From Allochromatium palmeri (GTDB lineage Bacteria; Pseudomonadota; Gammaproteobacteria; Chromatiales; Chromatiaceae), in contig NZ_WNKT01000001.1 in NCBI RefSeq assembly GCF_009720725.1, forward strand, positions 62,001 to 126,000: a DNA stretch of 64,000 bases. The letters run 5' to 3'. This document shows, piece after piece, positions 48,617-59,000 of this stretch. Both the position numbers and the translations under genes were made by a program. The notes beneath the pieces are model-generated. The model was not told the origin of the DNA and searched no databases. It saw only the letters and a program-made list of their open reading frames with translations. Position 1 is the stretch's first letter, and every line of letters starts with the position of its first letter.

Positions 48617-49006
48617 TCAACCGGCATCGCTGTCGGCGGGTCTTGGGGGGGAAGCCAGCGGCGCGGCCTCGTCAGTCAGCGGTCCGCGCGCCTCCAGCAT
48701 GGCCAGCCGCTGGGCCAGCCGCCGGATCTGGCGCTCCTGGCGCGAGCGTTCCAGATCCATGGTCAGGATCTTGATCAGCAGCATGGCGAATCCCAGCACC
48801 ATCGCCAGCATGGGTGGATAGCTGACGCCCAGATAGCCGCCGATGCTGTCGAAGATGCGCGGGAAAAATCCCAGCACCGTGACGGTGGCCGCCGCGCCGA
48901 TCCACCAGACCGCGTAGGGGCCGTGCAGATGATCGCGGCGCACCAGCCACAGGATCACGCCGGCGAGCGCCAGCCCGATCATCATCGAGGTCATTTGGTA
49001 TGTCAT
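48617..49006 (-). CDS. DUF2304 membrane protein
   Basis: A 129-residue protein with three hydrophobic segments (MMIGLALAGVILWLV, AVWWIGAAATVTVLGFFP, PPMLAMVLGFAMLLIKIL) followed by a charged coiled-coil-like segment (LERSRQERQIRRLAQRLAMLE). It matches DUF2304, whose members are often next to family 2 transferases, as here. A flippase-like or scaffold role has been suggested for such partners; this is inference. Confidence 0.82.
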   Translation of the reverse strand: MTYQMTSMMIGLALAGVILWLVRRDHLHGPYAVWWIGAAATVTVLGFFPRIFDSIGGYLGVSYPPMLAMVLGFAMLLIKILTMDLERSRQERQIRRLAQRLAMLEARGPLTDEAAPLASPPRPADSDAG

Positions 49007-49045
49007 TGCGCGATGAACCTATCCTGGCGAGTCTGAGTCTGCCGG

Positions 49046-49795
49046 TCAGCCCCGCGATCGACCGTGGCCGACGCGCGCCAGACAGAGCAGGCTGGTCTGA
49101 AGCATATAGTTTCCCACCGTCCACCAGGATTTGAACACCCTGGAGACGCCCTGGAGGCGCGGCTGCATGGGTACGGGTTCCTCGATCACGCGCAGACCGT
49201 GCCGGTGCAGGGTCAGGAGCACGCCGACATCCTGATAGTCGAGCAGGGTGGCTTCGCGTGAGGCCAGCAGGTGGATGGAGCGCGTGTCATAGGCGCGAAA
49301 GCCGGAGGTGATGTCTTCCAGGTCGAGTCCGGTCAGCCAGCGGAAATAGCGCCAGGCGAGACGTCGGGCTGGACTGGCGCGGGCGGGGAAGGCGCCGATC
49401 ACGACGTTGGCTTGGCCGGCGAGCACGGGGGTGACGAGGGTGCCGATGTGGGCCGGTTCGTGCTGACCGTCGGCATCGAGCGTGACGGCCAGTTGGTAGC
49501 CGTTGCGTTCGGCGTAGCGCAGTCCGGTCTGGAGCGCGCCCCAGGCGCCCAGTTGCAGTGGCAGTGGAAGCAGGGTCGCGCCGGCGGCGCGGGCGATCTC
49601 GGCTGTGTCATCGGTGCTACAGTCGTCGATCACGACCACCGGATAGCCCCAACGCTGTCGCACCTCGCGCACGATGGCGCCGACGGTCGCCGCCTCGTTG
49701 TAGGCAGGGATCAGGACCAGGACGTCCGAGGCTCGGAGGCGTGGGGCGGCGTCTGGTGCTGGATCGCGCGGGGCGGATTCACGGGGGCTGGACAC
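49046..49795 (-). CDS. Glycosyltransferase family 2 (DPM1-like)
   Basis: A 249-residue GT-A enzyme. VLIPAYNEAATVGAIVREVR, VVVIDDCSTDDTAEIAR and the DxD-containing LDADGQHEP are visible. Such enzymes often load a sugar onto polyprenyl phosphate. The start is a GTG at 49795; an N-terminal tail of about 25 residues (Pro/Ala/Asp-rich) precedes the fold. It is first in the minus-strand run and precedes DUF2304 by 39 bp. Confidence 0.88.
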   Translation of the reverse strand: MSSPRESAPRDPAPDAAPRLRASDVLVLIPAYNEAATVGAIVREVRQRWGYPVVVIDDCSTDDTAEIARAAGATLLPLPLQLGAWGALQTGLRYAERNGYQLAVTLDADGQHEPAHIGTLVTPVLAGQANVVIGAFPARASPARRLAWRYFRWLTGLDLEDITSGFRAYDTRSIHLLASREATLLDYQDVGVLLTLHRHGLRVIEEPVPMQPRLQGVSRVFKSWWTVGNYMLQTSLLCLARVGHGRSRG

Positions 49796-50200
49796 GAATC
49801 ACCAAAAAGAATCGCTCATTTGAAGGCGTGGATGACTTGATCGCGCTGGAGGTTGGGATACACTTCAGTGTCGAGCGTCTGCGACACTCAGAGTTGCGTT
49901 CCAGGGACATGGGCGAGCTGTGCGGCTTCTCCATCAGAATCGCAGACAGCACGCCAAGCTAGCCGATCGTCGGCCATGATGCAAATCCAGGATCGCGGCG
50001 GCTTGAATACGACACTGTGGTGTCAGGGAATCAGGTTTGCATGTCCCGAGTATGTGCAAATCGAACATTCAGCCCTGACGGGCCGCGCTTCGATGCTCGA
50101 TCGGTGGAAGGCCGACGACTAGGCGTGTTTGCGTTAGCTGCGCAGTCGCAGCGGCCATTCCTCCTGCGACCGAGGTCGTGGGTTTCCAGGCGGAGGATTT
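49796..50200. other. 405-bp intergenic region between divergent genes
   Basis: No credible gene. Visible structure: an interrupted inverted repeat TTTGCA...TGCAAA around 50036-50060, a short GCTGCG-CAGT-CGCAGC hairpin at 50137-50152 and a GGAGG ribosome binding site at 50192-50196 for the plus-strand gene. The long leader could carry regulation of the exported protein. Confidence 0.4.
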
Positions 50201-51877
50201 ATGAAATCGTTGATGCACTCTATGGCGGGACTTGCGCTCCTGCTACCTCTGGCGGTGAACGCGGCTACGCTCGGTAGCTATCCCGCTGACGAGACCTGTC
50301 AGGCCGATCGTGAAGCCAGCTATGCTGATGGTTATTCTTTGGGCTACAGCACGGGTGAGTCGAACGGCTGGAATCTTGGTCATCAAGCCGGACATGACTT
50401 CGGGATTCGTAGCTGCGTCGCGGATCCGTTGCAGTTTGGTGTCACGCTTGCTTCGGTGATTCCGGCGGCCAGCTATGGCGAGACCGAGCCGAACGATAAC
50501 TTCATTGCCGCCGATCCGCTTGCGCAGGGTGTCAATTTCTGGGGCCAGCTTTATGGTCAAGCCGATCAAGACTGGTTCTATACTGAGACTACGGCGCCTA
50601 ACCAGAATATCCTGGTGACATTCTCGGTTCCGTATTGGATCAGCGGTGTCAACCTGCTGGAAGGGCTTCCAGCCGTTTGGAATATATCGGTGCGGGATGC
50701 GGCTGGAAATATTTTTGCGAACTACAACACGAATGTCATGGGTGCTATCGATTCGTATGACCAGGATCGTGAAACCTATTACTCCATGACCTATAGCATC
50801 ACGGCAGGTCTAGCTGGCACTTATTACATCGTCGTCAAGCCAGTGGACGATCGTCTGATTTGCGGTGAATTTTGTAATGTGACCGCTTATCCCTATTCGG
50901 TTGCCACTGTGGTGCAGGATTCTCCGCTTGTCAATAATCAGCCTGTTGTTGGTTTCTTTGATGCGGAGGTTGAGCCGAATGATGTGCCGAGCCGTGCTAA
51001 TCCATTAGCAAATGGCGTTAGTATGTATGGCTTGATTAACTTAACTTTCGAAGGAACCTATCCAGTTGATACAGGCCAAACAGATGATGATGGAAATGCC
51101 ATCATTACATCTAGATGGGGGCAAGGGGAAGCTGACTGGTTTGTTTACGAAAGTAAAGGCAATGAAATTGTAACGCTGACTTTTTGCTCAAAAGACCAGT
51201 GTGGTCTCGGCGACTGGTTTGTTCAGGTGTTTGATCAACCATCTGCAAACGCCTTAGAAAGTGGTGTTGCGCCTGATCAAGTTAGGCCTCTTTTGGCTTT
51301 TAATACTAATCTTTATCAGTGTGACGACCCGGCGACAGACGCTTTTGAGTTTTGCACTACTGAGGAAGGTGATGGTGTTTATCCTAGAGATTCGGAGGCT
51401 TATCGAATTGGATTGAGGGATCCTGGTTATTATTTCGTGAGAATCGGACACATAAGGCTTTTTACAGCGCCCTGTGCTTCTTATAGCTTTGTGAGTGCTC
51501 TTGATTCCGGTGGGTTCGTGGGTTCTTGCGGTTGTTCCAATGGGGGCAATGATTGCATGATTCCATCTAATCAATGTGAAAGTGGTGATATTCTTTGTAT
51601 TAATGCCGTTACAGATTCTTGTGTTCCAGGTGTTCAACCTGGTTGTCAAGAGGCATGTACAACAGAAGGCGAAGGAGAAGCTGCGACAGAAACATGTAAC
51701 TATTGGCTTACAAATGCAGTGTGTGCTTGTAGCCAATACGGTAGTGAAGTCGCTGTTCCCAGCGTTTATACCAGCCCCTACAACTTTACTTGGCACGGTT
51801 CCCAATTGCCGCCCAGCACCATCGACACCGATGCTTATGAGGATTATCTGAACCGCCCGAATCCCTATACGCCATAA
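50201..51877 (+). CDS. Exported PPC-domain protein with N-terminal xxxG tetrads and Cys-rich tail
   Basis: A 558-residue protein with a signal peptide (SLMHSMAGLALLLPLAVNAA). Residues 41-68 form seven perfect xxxG tetrads (YADG, YSLG, YSTG, ESNG, WNLG, HQAG, HDFG), flanked by Cys33 and Cys72. Two PPC-like beta domains begin at EPND (residues 96 and about 258) and include DQDWFY and EADWFV motifs. The tail from about residue 440 is rich in Cys (CGCSNGG, CQEACTT). Coding from about 50900 to 51750 is AT-richer than surroundings. Probably secreted or surface-exposed and disulfide-bonded; no catalytic domain is seen. Confidence 0.78.
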   Translation: MKSLMHSMAGLALLLPLAVNAATLGSYPADETCQADREASYADGYSLGYSTGESNGWNLGHQAGHDFGIRSCVADPLQFGVTLASVIPAASYGETEPNDNFIAADPLAQGVNFWGQLYGQADQDWFYTETTAPNQNILVTFSVPYWISGVNLLEGLPAVWNISVRDAAGNIFANYNTNVMGAIDSYDQDRETYYSMTYSITAGLAGTYYIVVKPVDDRLICGEFCNVTAYPYSVATVVQDSPLVNNQPVVGFFDAEVEPNDVPSRANPLANGVSMYGLINLTFEGTYPVDTGQTDDDGNAIITSRWGQGEADWFVYESKGNEIVTLTFCSKDQCGLGDWFVQVFDQPSANALESGVAPDQVRPLLAFNTNLYQCDDPATDAFEFCTTEEGDGVYPRDSEAYRIGLRDPGYYFVRIGHIRLFTAPCASYSFVSALDSGGFVGSCGCSNGGNDCMIPSNQCESGDILCINAVTDSCVPGVQPGCQEACTTEGEGEAATETCNYWLTNAVCACSQYGSEVAVPSVYTSPYNFTWHGSQLPPSTIDTDAYEDYLNRPNPYTP

Positions 51878-51928
51878 GCGCGTGTTTCGAGCTTGGCCGG
51901 ACAGCTTTCCGTGATCCGGCCCCAAAAT

Positions 51929-51964
51929 AAAACCGCCCCAGGAGCACATCGGGGGCGGTTTTTT
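51929..51964. terminator. Bidirectional-looking Rho-independent terminator
   Basis: An 11-bp stem AAAACCGCCCC / GGGGCGGTTTT followed by T residues on the plus strand and by a T-rich TTTTATTTT stretch on the minus strand. It closes the PPC-protein gene and can also protect against read-through from the convergent protease side. Confidence 0.9.
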
Positions 51965-52075
51965 ATGCGTCATAAATCGATTCTGAGCGGCGAGTCTCGT
52001 TATTGTCGCGCCTCGCAAAATCCTCGCACGCGCAGACGCCTACCGACGAATATGGCGATGCTGATGCGCAGCAAG

Positions 52076-54622
52076 TCAGGGCGTGCAAGCCGCGCAGAGC
52101 GAACGTGGCTGCATGGGTCTGAACAGCGCCTTGACGTTCTGAGCCTGGGTCATGCTGACCTCACAGGTGCTGTCCTTGCTGCTACAGGCGCCCTGCCAGC
52201 CGTCGAAGAACGAGCCATAATCCGGCAGAGCGGTCAGGGTCACGCGCGAGTCCTTGGCGTATTGGCCGACGCAGACACCACCGCAGTCGATCACGCCCGG
52301 TCCGACATCAGAGCTGAAATCCATCCCAGTTGTCGTTTCCATCCAGTCAACATAGTTGGCCAGGCGCGTATAGACAGCCTGCGTAGGAACGCTGGTGCAG
52401 CTGTTGACCCGATCACCATCGGCATTTCTGTTGATGAGGCCGGTATTGGGATTGCTCCGACTGACGATCCCCGCCTGCACATAGCCGCCGCGCTGATTGC
52501 TCACCGCCAGCGGACTGCCATCCTGCAACTGACAGGCGCCGTTGCTGGGCGTCGAGCTGGCGCACAGCATGTTGTTGGTAATGCTGTCCTGACCATAGGC
52601 CGTGCGGCATTCGCTGGGGTTCACGATGGTCGCCTCCTGACCATCGAGCACGGTCACGGTATAGCCGCACATCTCTTCCGCATCCCAACCCGTGATCGCG
52701 CCGCGCGTATTGATACAGGCGAGCAACTCCTCGCGCTCACAGGTAACGGGCCGAATCGGCTCGGCCCACACCGGGCTCTTGAGTTCGAGTAGCGCGATAT
52801 CGTTGTTACCCGTGAAAGGATCGAACTCGGGATGCTTGACGACGCGCTTGACCTTGGACACCTGACCGCCGCAATCGGGACGGCTGGAGCCGGTCCGCAC
52901 CTCGATCGTGGAAGCGGCCACCGTCGTAAAGCGCTCGTCCACGTCATCGACCACACAATGCGCCGCCGTCAGAATCCAGTTGGGATGCACCACCGAACCG
53001 CCGCAGGTCCAGTCGCCATTGAGCCGCCAGGTGCTGACCGACAACCGTGCCTGCCAGGGCCACTCAGGCTGCGATTGCACGGGGCCTGCCGGGGGTGCGG
53101 GGGCCGCCTCTTGCTCCGCTTCGTCGCTCATCTGGATGTCGGTGGCCGTAACACGCCCATCCCCGCCGCCGACCTTTTGCACACTCAGCGGCAAGCTGTT
53201 CTCATTGGGATCGAGCCAGGGACTCAGGCGATGGAAGTAATTGGCAAAGGCACCATCGGCGATGACGTTGCTGACCGAATCACAGACATCACCGATGTTG
53301 TAGCCACAGATACCAAACAACTGACCGACGACCTGCCCCGAAGCCGTCATTACGGGAGCACCGCTGCTGCCCGGTTCTGTGGCCCCAATGGCATTGCGGC
53401 TGAAAATATAGGCCCCGCGCGGCATGCTCGTAACGCCGCAATATTGCGTCGGATCGGTACCGGCATCCACACGCTGCGTCGAGAAAGCCTGCGGCGAGCC
53501 TTGCGGATGACTCAGCCGGAACAGCGTGGCGCCATCGGACCAGGCGACAGGCGTACTGGTCCAACCCAGATACCAGGCATCCTCAGGCGGCTGTTCGTCG
53601 AGCACCAGCAGGCTGTGATCGTCGACAGCCGAGTGCTGGATCAGGGTCGCGCCCAGTGTGCTGAAGGTGCCCGGAGGCACGGGCTGACAAACGCTGTGAC
53701 ACTGTGGGGTGCGATAATCGAACCAGGCCTCGACCGTCGCCGCCACATCGGGATTGCTGACACAGTGATTGGCCGTCAAAAAATACGGAATGATGGTGTC
53801 TGGGTCGGTATCGGCGAGCAGTCCACCGCTACAGGCATAGCCCCAGCCGTCATCGATAAAGTTGATGTAGGCCACAGCCTTGCGTGCCTTGTCGATCTCC
53901 GGCCAGTCGGTGAGGTTGAAGCAGGAGGCATCCTCGACACAGGGCGCATTGTTCGGGCAGAGTTCGCGCGGCAGCGGATGACGCAGCATGGCCGAGGCGA
54001 TACTGAAGCGCACGTCGTCCGAGTCCGCTTCCGCGACCTCGACCTGGAGATAGAGCTGCTCACCTGTGAAGCTATGTGTCCACAGACGTTCACCGACATT
54101 GGAATAGCTGTGCAGATCGCCGGCGTCGTTGTAGACGTGGATCTTGGCGCCGTCCGGCAGCTGGATGTTATCCAGCAGCAGGCGCGTCCCAGCCGAGTCG
54201 GTTGTATCAAGTCGAATCGTCCAGTGGAGTTCACCCTCTGTACGGCGCACCAGCCCATCGGCAAATGAATAGGTCTGATCGCCCATTGCCATGACGTCGA
54301 TGGGCCTGAGATCGATGTTGATGGCAACAGGCTTGACAGCACCCACCTTGAACGGCTTGCCCGAGGCGCCGGCCGCTGTTGCCTCCTCGTCCAGCTGCTC
54401 GCGCTCCTCCGTGGTGAGCGTGAGCGTGGTGGCCGCAGACGATGGGTTGCGGCCCACGCGGCTTGTGAGCTGTTGTGCTGTTACACCGGGCATGGAGGCC
54501 GGGGCGGATGGCGCCTGATTGACGGCGCTCTGTTGCGGAAGAACCTCGGTCGCCGACACGGCACCCGTGGCGACCAGTAAGACGATCGGAAGCAGTCTCC
54601 CGGTCAGCGTGTTTCTGTCCAT
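52076..54622 (-). CDS. Exported tandem trypsin-like protease with inactive second domain
   Basis: An 848-residue exported protein (signal LLPIVLLVATGAVSA). After a ~230-residue N-terminal prodomain-like region, the first protease domain keeps the triad: His in FLTANHCVS (about 286), Asp in DDHSLLVLD and Ser in EPGSSGAPVM (about 421), resembling lysyl endopeptidases. The second domain has LTAAHCV (about 552) and NNDIALLEL, but the serine motif reads CQLQDGSPLAV instead of CQGDSGGPLV, so the catalytic Ser is lost. A C-terminal InlB-like repeat (ALPDYGSFFDGWQGACSS) ends the protein. ATG 54622 follows an AGGAG site. Confidence 0.85.
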   Translation of the reverse strand: MDRNTLTGRLLPIVLLVATGAVSATEVLPQQSAVNQAPSAPASMPGVTAQQLTSRVGRNPSSAATTLTLTTEEREQLDEEATAAGASGKPFKVGAVKPVAINIDLRPIDVMAMGDQTYSFADGLVRRTEGELHWTIRLDTTDSAGTRLLLDNIQLPDGAKIHVYNDAGDLHSYSNVGERLWTHSFTGEQLYLQVEVAEADSDDVRFSIASAMLRHPLPRELCPNNAPCVEDASCFNLTDWPEIDKARKAVAYINFIDDGWGYACSGGLLADTDPDTIIPYFLTANHCVSNPDVAATVEAWFDYRTPQCHSVCQPVPPGTFSTLGATLIQHSAVDDHSLLVLDEQPPEDAWYLGWTSTPVAWSDGATLFRLSHPQGSPQAFSTQRVDAGTDPTQYCGVTSMPRGAYIFSRNAIGATEPGSSGAPVMTASGQVVGQLFGICGYNIGDVCDSVSNVIADGAFANYFHRLSPWLDPNENSLPLSVQKVGGGDGRVTATDIQMSDEAEQEAAPAPPAGPVQSQPEWPWQARLSVSTWRLNGDWTCGGSVVHPNWILTAAHCVVDDVDERFTTVAASTIEVRTGSSRPDCGGQVSKVKRVVKHPEFDPFTGNNDIALLELKSPVWAEPIRPVTCEREELLACINTRGAITGWDAEEMCGYTVTVLDGQEATIVNPSECRTAYGQDSITNNMLCASSTPSNGACQLQDGSPLAVSNQRGGYVQAGIVSRSNPNTGLINRNADGDRVNSCTSVPTQAVYTRLANYVDWMETTTGMDFSSDVGPGVIDCGGVCVGQYAKDSRVTLTALPDYGSFFDGWQGACSSKDSTCEVSMTQAQNVKALFRPMQPRSLCAACTP

Positions 54623-54870
54623 CACAAGGCTCCTAGTTGTGAGACACCCAGACATGGGTTTCGATGAATCGCGGGAGCGGGTGATCCCTAAGGTTTAAGG
54701 TTAGACCAAAGGCTGGATTCGCACGCCATTCACGCCAAACCAGGTTCGGCAGGATGGCTGTGGTTTATGATGTCTCATCTGAATCCAGCACCACATAGCG
54801 CCCTGACTTGAGAGCATAGCGCGTCTCTTGGACAGACGCGACATGTGGAAAACTCGCCACAGGCCACCGT
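54623..54870. promoter_or_regulatory. Divergent intergenic region between protease and GT4 genes
   Basis: A 248-bp gap that must hold both promoters. It contains a direct repeat, AAGGTTTAAGGTTAGACC near 54690, but no convincing consensus promoter. No gene fits. Confidence 0.35.
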
Positions 54871-56007
54871 ATGCTTCGTCAGGACTCGTCACGGCATCAA
54901 CGCCCCATCGCCGTCTTCGCCTCCTTCTCAGGCGCGGGCGGGGTCGAGCGGATGCTGATCAATCTGCTGCACGGCTTCGTCGCGCTGGGCGAGCGGGTCG
55001 ATCTGGTGCTGGTACGCGCTGAGAGTCCGCATCTGGCGCAGCTGCCGGCCGGGGTCGAGCGTCGCGATCTGCGCGCGCGCCAGACCCTGCTGGCGGTGCC
55101 CGAACTGGCGCACTATCTGCGCACGCGCCGTCCGCGCGCCCTGCTGGCGGCCAAGGATCGCGCCGGCCGCGCGGCCGTACTGGCGCGCGCGCTGAGCGGC
55201 GTCGATACGCGGCTGGTGCTGCGGCTCGGCACCAATCTCTCGACTGCCATGGCTGAGCGCCGCGCCATCGAACGCTGGCTGCGCTACGGGCCGATCCGCC
55301 GACTCTATCCGGCGCTCGACCGGATCGTCGCCGTCTCCGAGGGCGTGGCCGACGACACGGCGCGCATTGCCCGCATTCCGCGCACGCGGATTCAGGTCAT
55401 CCGCAACCCAGTCATCACGCCGAGTCTCTACGAGGCCGCCGCTGGTCCCTGTCCGCATCCCTGGCTGGCGCCTGGGCAGCCGCCGGTCATCCTGGGTGCT
55501 GGACGCTTTCAGCGCCAAAAGGACTTCCCGACCCTGATCCGCGCCTTCGCCCGCGTTCGGGCCAACCGCGACTGTCGGCTGATGATCCTGGGGGAAGGCG
55601 GAGGACGCGCTGGCCTGGAAACACTGATCACCGAACTGGGCCTGAGCGCCGATGTGGCCCTGCCTGGATTCCAGCCCCAGCTTCCGGCCTATCTGGCGCG
55701 CGCGGCGCTGTTCGTGCTTTCATCGGCCTGGGAAGGCTCGCCGAACGTGCTCACCGAAGCACTGGCTCTGGGTGTGCCGTCGATCTCCACGGACTGCCCG
55801 AGCGGTCCATCCGAGATCCTGGCCGATGGGCGTCATGGCCCGCTGGTTCCGGTGGGCGATGTCGCGGCCCTGGCCGCGGCCATGCTGGAGACACTGGATC
55901 AGCCACGCCCGGCATCGGAATTGCGTGCCGCCGTGGCCGAGTACGAATGGATGCACAGCGCGCGGTCCTATCTGGAGGCGCTGGGTGTGGCGGCGACGCC
56001 GGTCTGA
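54871..56007 (+). CDS. Glycosyltransferase family 4
   Basis: A 378-residue GT-B enzyme. N-terminal FASFSGAGGVERMLINLLHGF; the donor domain has VILGAGRFQRQKDFPTLIRAF, RLMILGEGGGRAGLE and the EX7E motif EGSPNVLTEALALGVPSISTD. It is separated from the other glycan genes by the protease and exported-protein block, and precedes the acyltransferase fusion by 17 bp. Confidence 0.9.
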   Translation: MLRQDSSRHQRPIAVFASFSGAGGVERMLINLLHGFVALGERVDLVLVRAESPHLAQLPAGVERRDLRARQTLLAVPELAHYLRTRRPRALLAAKDRAGRAAVLARALSGVDTRLVLRLGTNLSTAMAERRAIERWLRYGPIRRLYPALDRIVAVSEGVADDTARIARIPRTRIQVIRNPVITPSLYEAAAGPCPHPWLAPGQPPVILGAGRFQRQKDFPTLIRAFARVRANRDCRLMILGEGGGRAGLETLITELGLSADVALPGFQPQLPAYLARAALFVLSSAWEGSPNVLTEALALGVPSISTDCPSGPSEILADGRHGPLVPVGDVAALAAAMLETLDQPRPASELRAAVAEYEWMHSARSYLEALGVAATPV

Positions 56008-56024
56008 ATTCCGTCCAAATCACA

Positions 56025-59000
56025 ATGGGGGCTACCGTGGGTCAACTCTTTCGCATCGCCGGGTTCCTGCCCTACATCCTGATGATCTTCCTCAATGCCT
56101 TTGTGGATCTGGGGCACAAGATCGTCATCCAGAACACCCTGTTCAAGACTTATGACGGCGACGCGCAGATCCTGCTGACGGCGATCGTCAATGCGCTGAT
56201 CCTGTTGCCGTTCGTGATGCTGTTCACGCCCTCGGGCTTCATTGCCGACCGCTTTCCGAAGAACCGGGTGATGCGCGCCAGTGCCTGGGTCGCCGTGGCA
56301 CTGACGCTCTGTATTACGCTCTTCTATCATCTCGGCTGGTTCTGGCCGGCGTTTGGTATGACCTTCCTGCTGGCGGCGCAGAGCGCCTTCTATTCGCCGG
56401 CCAAGTACGGCTACATCAAGGAACTGGTCGGCAAGGAGGCGCTGACCACAGCCAACGGCTGGGTACAGGCGACCACCACCACCGCGATCCTGGCCGGGAT
56501 CTTCGTGTTCTCGATCCTGTTCGAGACCCGGCTCGCCGGCGCGACCTTCGAGACGCCCGATCAGGTGACCGTCCTGATCGCGCCGCTCGGCTGGGTGCTG
56601 GTGGCCTGCTCGATCGTGGAACTCATCGTCGCCTACCGTTTGCCGTGCCTCAACACCGGCGGGGCGCTGCGTTTCGACTGGGGACGCTACGCCAGCGCGC
56701 GCTATCTGCGGGACAATCTGCACGCCGCTTGGGACAACCAGGTCATCTGGTTATCGATCGTCGGGCTGTCGATCTTCTGGGCCATCTCGCAGGTGATCCT
56801 GGCCGCCTTTCCGGCCTTTGCCAAGGAGACCCTGGGCGAGACCAACACCATCGTCATCCAGGGCCTGCTGGCCTGCTCGGGAGTTGGCATCATCCTTGGC
56901 TCCATCATCGCCGGGCGCGTCTCGCGCGGTCATATCGAGACCGGGCTGATTCCGATCGGCGCCATCGGCATCGCGCTGGCGCTGTTCCTGCTGCCGGGAC
57001 TGGACTCGACCGGCGCGCATGCGCTCAACTTCCTGGCACTTGGCGTGCTGGCCGGATTCTTCCTGGTGCCGCTCAACGCGCTCATCCAGTTCAATGCTGG
57101 TGAATCCGGGCTCGGACGGGTGCTGGCCGCCAACAACTTCGTGCAGAACGTGGTGATGCTGAGCTTCCTCGGGCTGACGGTGCTGGCGGCCTGGTTCGAG
57201 GTCGGCGGGCTGCCGGTGATGCTGGCGCTGGCGGTCATCGCGCTCGGCGGGGCGATTTACACCACCTATCAGCTTCCGCAATCGCTGCTGCGCTTTTTGA
57301 TCGGACGCCTGATGGCCACGCGCTACCGGCTCAATGTCATCGGACTGAAGAACATGCCGGCGCAGGGCGGGGTGCTGATGCTCGGCAACCATGTGAGCTG
57401 GATCGACTGGGCGATGGTGCAACTGGCCAGTCCGCGTCCGGTGCGCTTCGTGATGGAGCGCTGGATCTACGAGCGTTGGTATCTGCGCTGGTTCCTGGAC
57501 TTCTTCGGCGTGGTGCCGATTTCGCGCGCCAGCAGCCGCCAGGCGATCCAGACCATCGCGCGCCTGATCGACGCCGGTGAGGTGGTGTGTCTGTTCCCCG
57601 AGGGCACGCTGAGCAAAAACGGCCAGCTCTCGGAGTTCAAACGCGGCTTCGAGCTGTCGGCGCGCGCGGCCAGCTCGGGCGTCATCCTGCCCTTCTATCA
57701 GCGCGGACTCTGGGGCAGTCGCTTCTCCTATGCCAGCGACAAGCTGCGCACCAACCGTCGTCAGGGGCGCGCGCGCGAGGTGATCGTCGCGTTCGGGTTG
57801 CCGCTGCCGCTGGCGTCAAGCACCGAGCAGGTCAAGCAGGCGGTGTTCGAGCTGTCGGTGAGTTCCTGGCGCGCCTATGTCGAGACCCTGCCGACCCTGC
57901 CGGCCGTCTGGCTGGCGACCGCCAAGCGCGATCTCAAGGCACTGGCCATCGTCGATTCGGTCGGAACCACGCTCAACAACCGGCGGCTACTGACGGCGGT
58001 ACTGCTGTTTGCACGGCGCATCCGGCGGCTGGCGCCGGAGTCGGCGGTCGGGATCCTGATGCCGGCGAGCAGCGCCGGAGCCATTGCCAATCTGGCCGCG
58101 CTGGTCGCGGGCAAGACCGTGGTCAATCTCAACTACACCGCCAGCGCCGAGGCCTTGCGGGCCGGGGTCGAGCAGGCCGGAGTGCGGCATGTCATCACTG
58201 CGGATCGCTTTCTGCGCAAGCTCGAACAGCGTGGGATCGATCCAGCCGGCGCCCTGCCGGGCGTGACCCTGCATCCGATGGAAAGCATTCGCGCCCAAAT
58301 CTGGCGTCTCGAAGTCCTGTGGGTGATGGGGCTGGCGAGCCTGCTGCCGGCCTCAGCGCTTGGGCGACTGTTCGGACGTCCGGGCCGCGCGGACGATACA
58401 GCGGCGATCCTGTTTTCCAGTGGCAGCGAGGGCACGCCCAAGGGCATTGAGCTGACCCATCGCAACATCCTCGCCAATGTGCGTCAGATTTCCGATGTGC
58501 TCAATATGGAGCGCGACGATGTGCTGCTGGCCAATCTGCCGCTGTTCCATGCCTTCGGGTTGACGGCAACCACCTTCATGCCGTTGCTCGAAGGGCTGCC
58601 GATGGTCTGTCATCCTGACCCCACGGATGCGGTCGGCACCGCCAAGGCCATCGCCCGCTATCGCGCGACCGTGCTGTGCGGGACCTCGACCTTTCTGCGC
58701 CTCTATGTGCGCAATACCAAGGTGCATTCGCTGATGCTCCAGTCGCTGCGGATCGTGGTCGCCGGGGCCGAGCGGCTGGCGCCCGAGGTGCGCGAGGGCT
58801 TCGCGCTCAAGTTCCACAAGGAGATCCTGGAGGGCTATGGCGCCACCGAGACCACGCCGGTGGCTAGCGTCAACGTCCCCGATGCACTGGAGACCGAGAC
58901 CTGGAAAGTCCAGACCGGCTCGCGTTCGGGCACGGTCGGGATGCCGCTGCCCGGCACCAGTTTCCGCATCGTCGATCCCGAGACCCTGGAGACATTGCCG

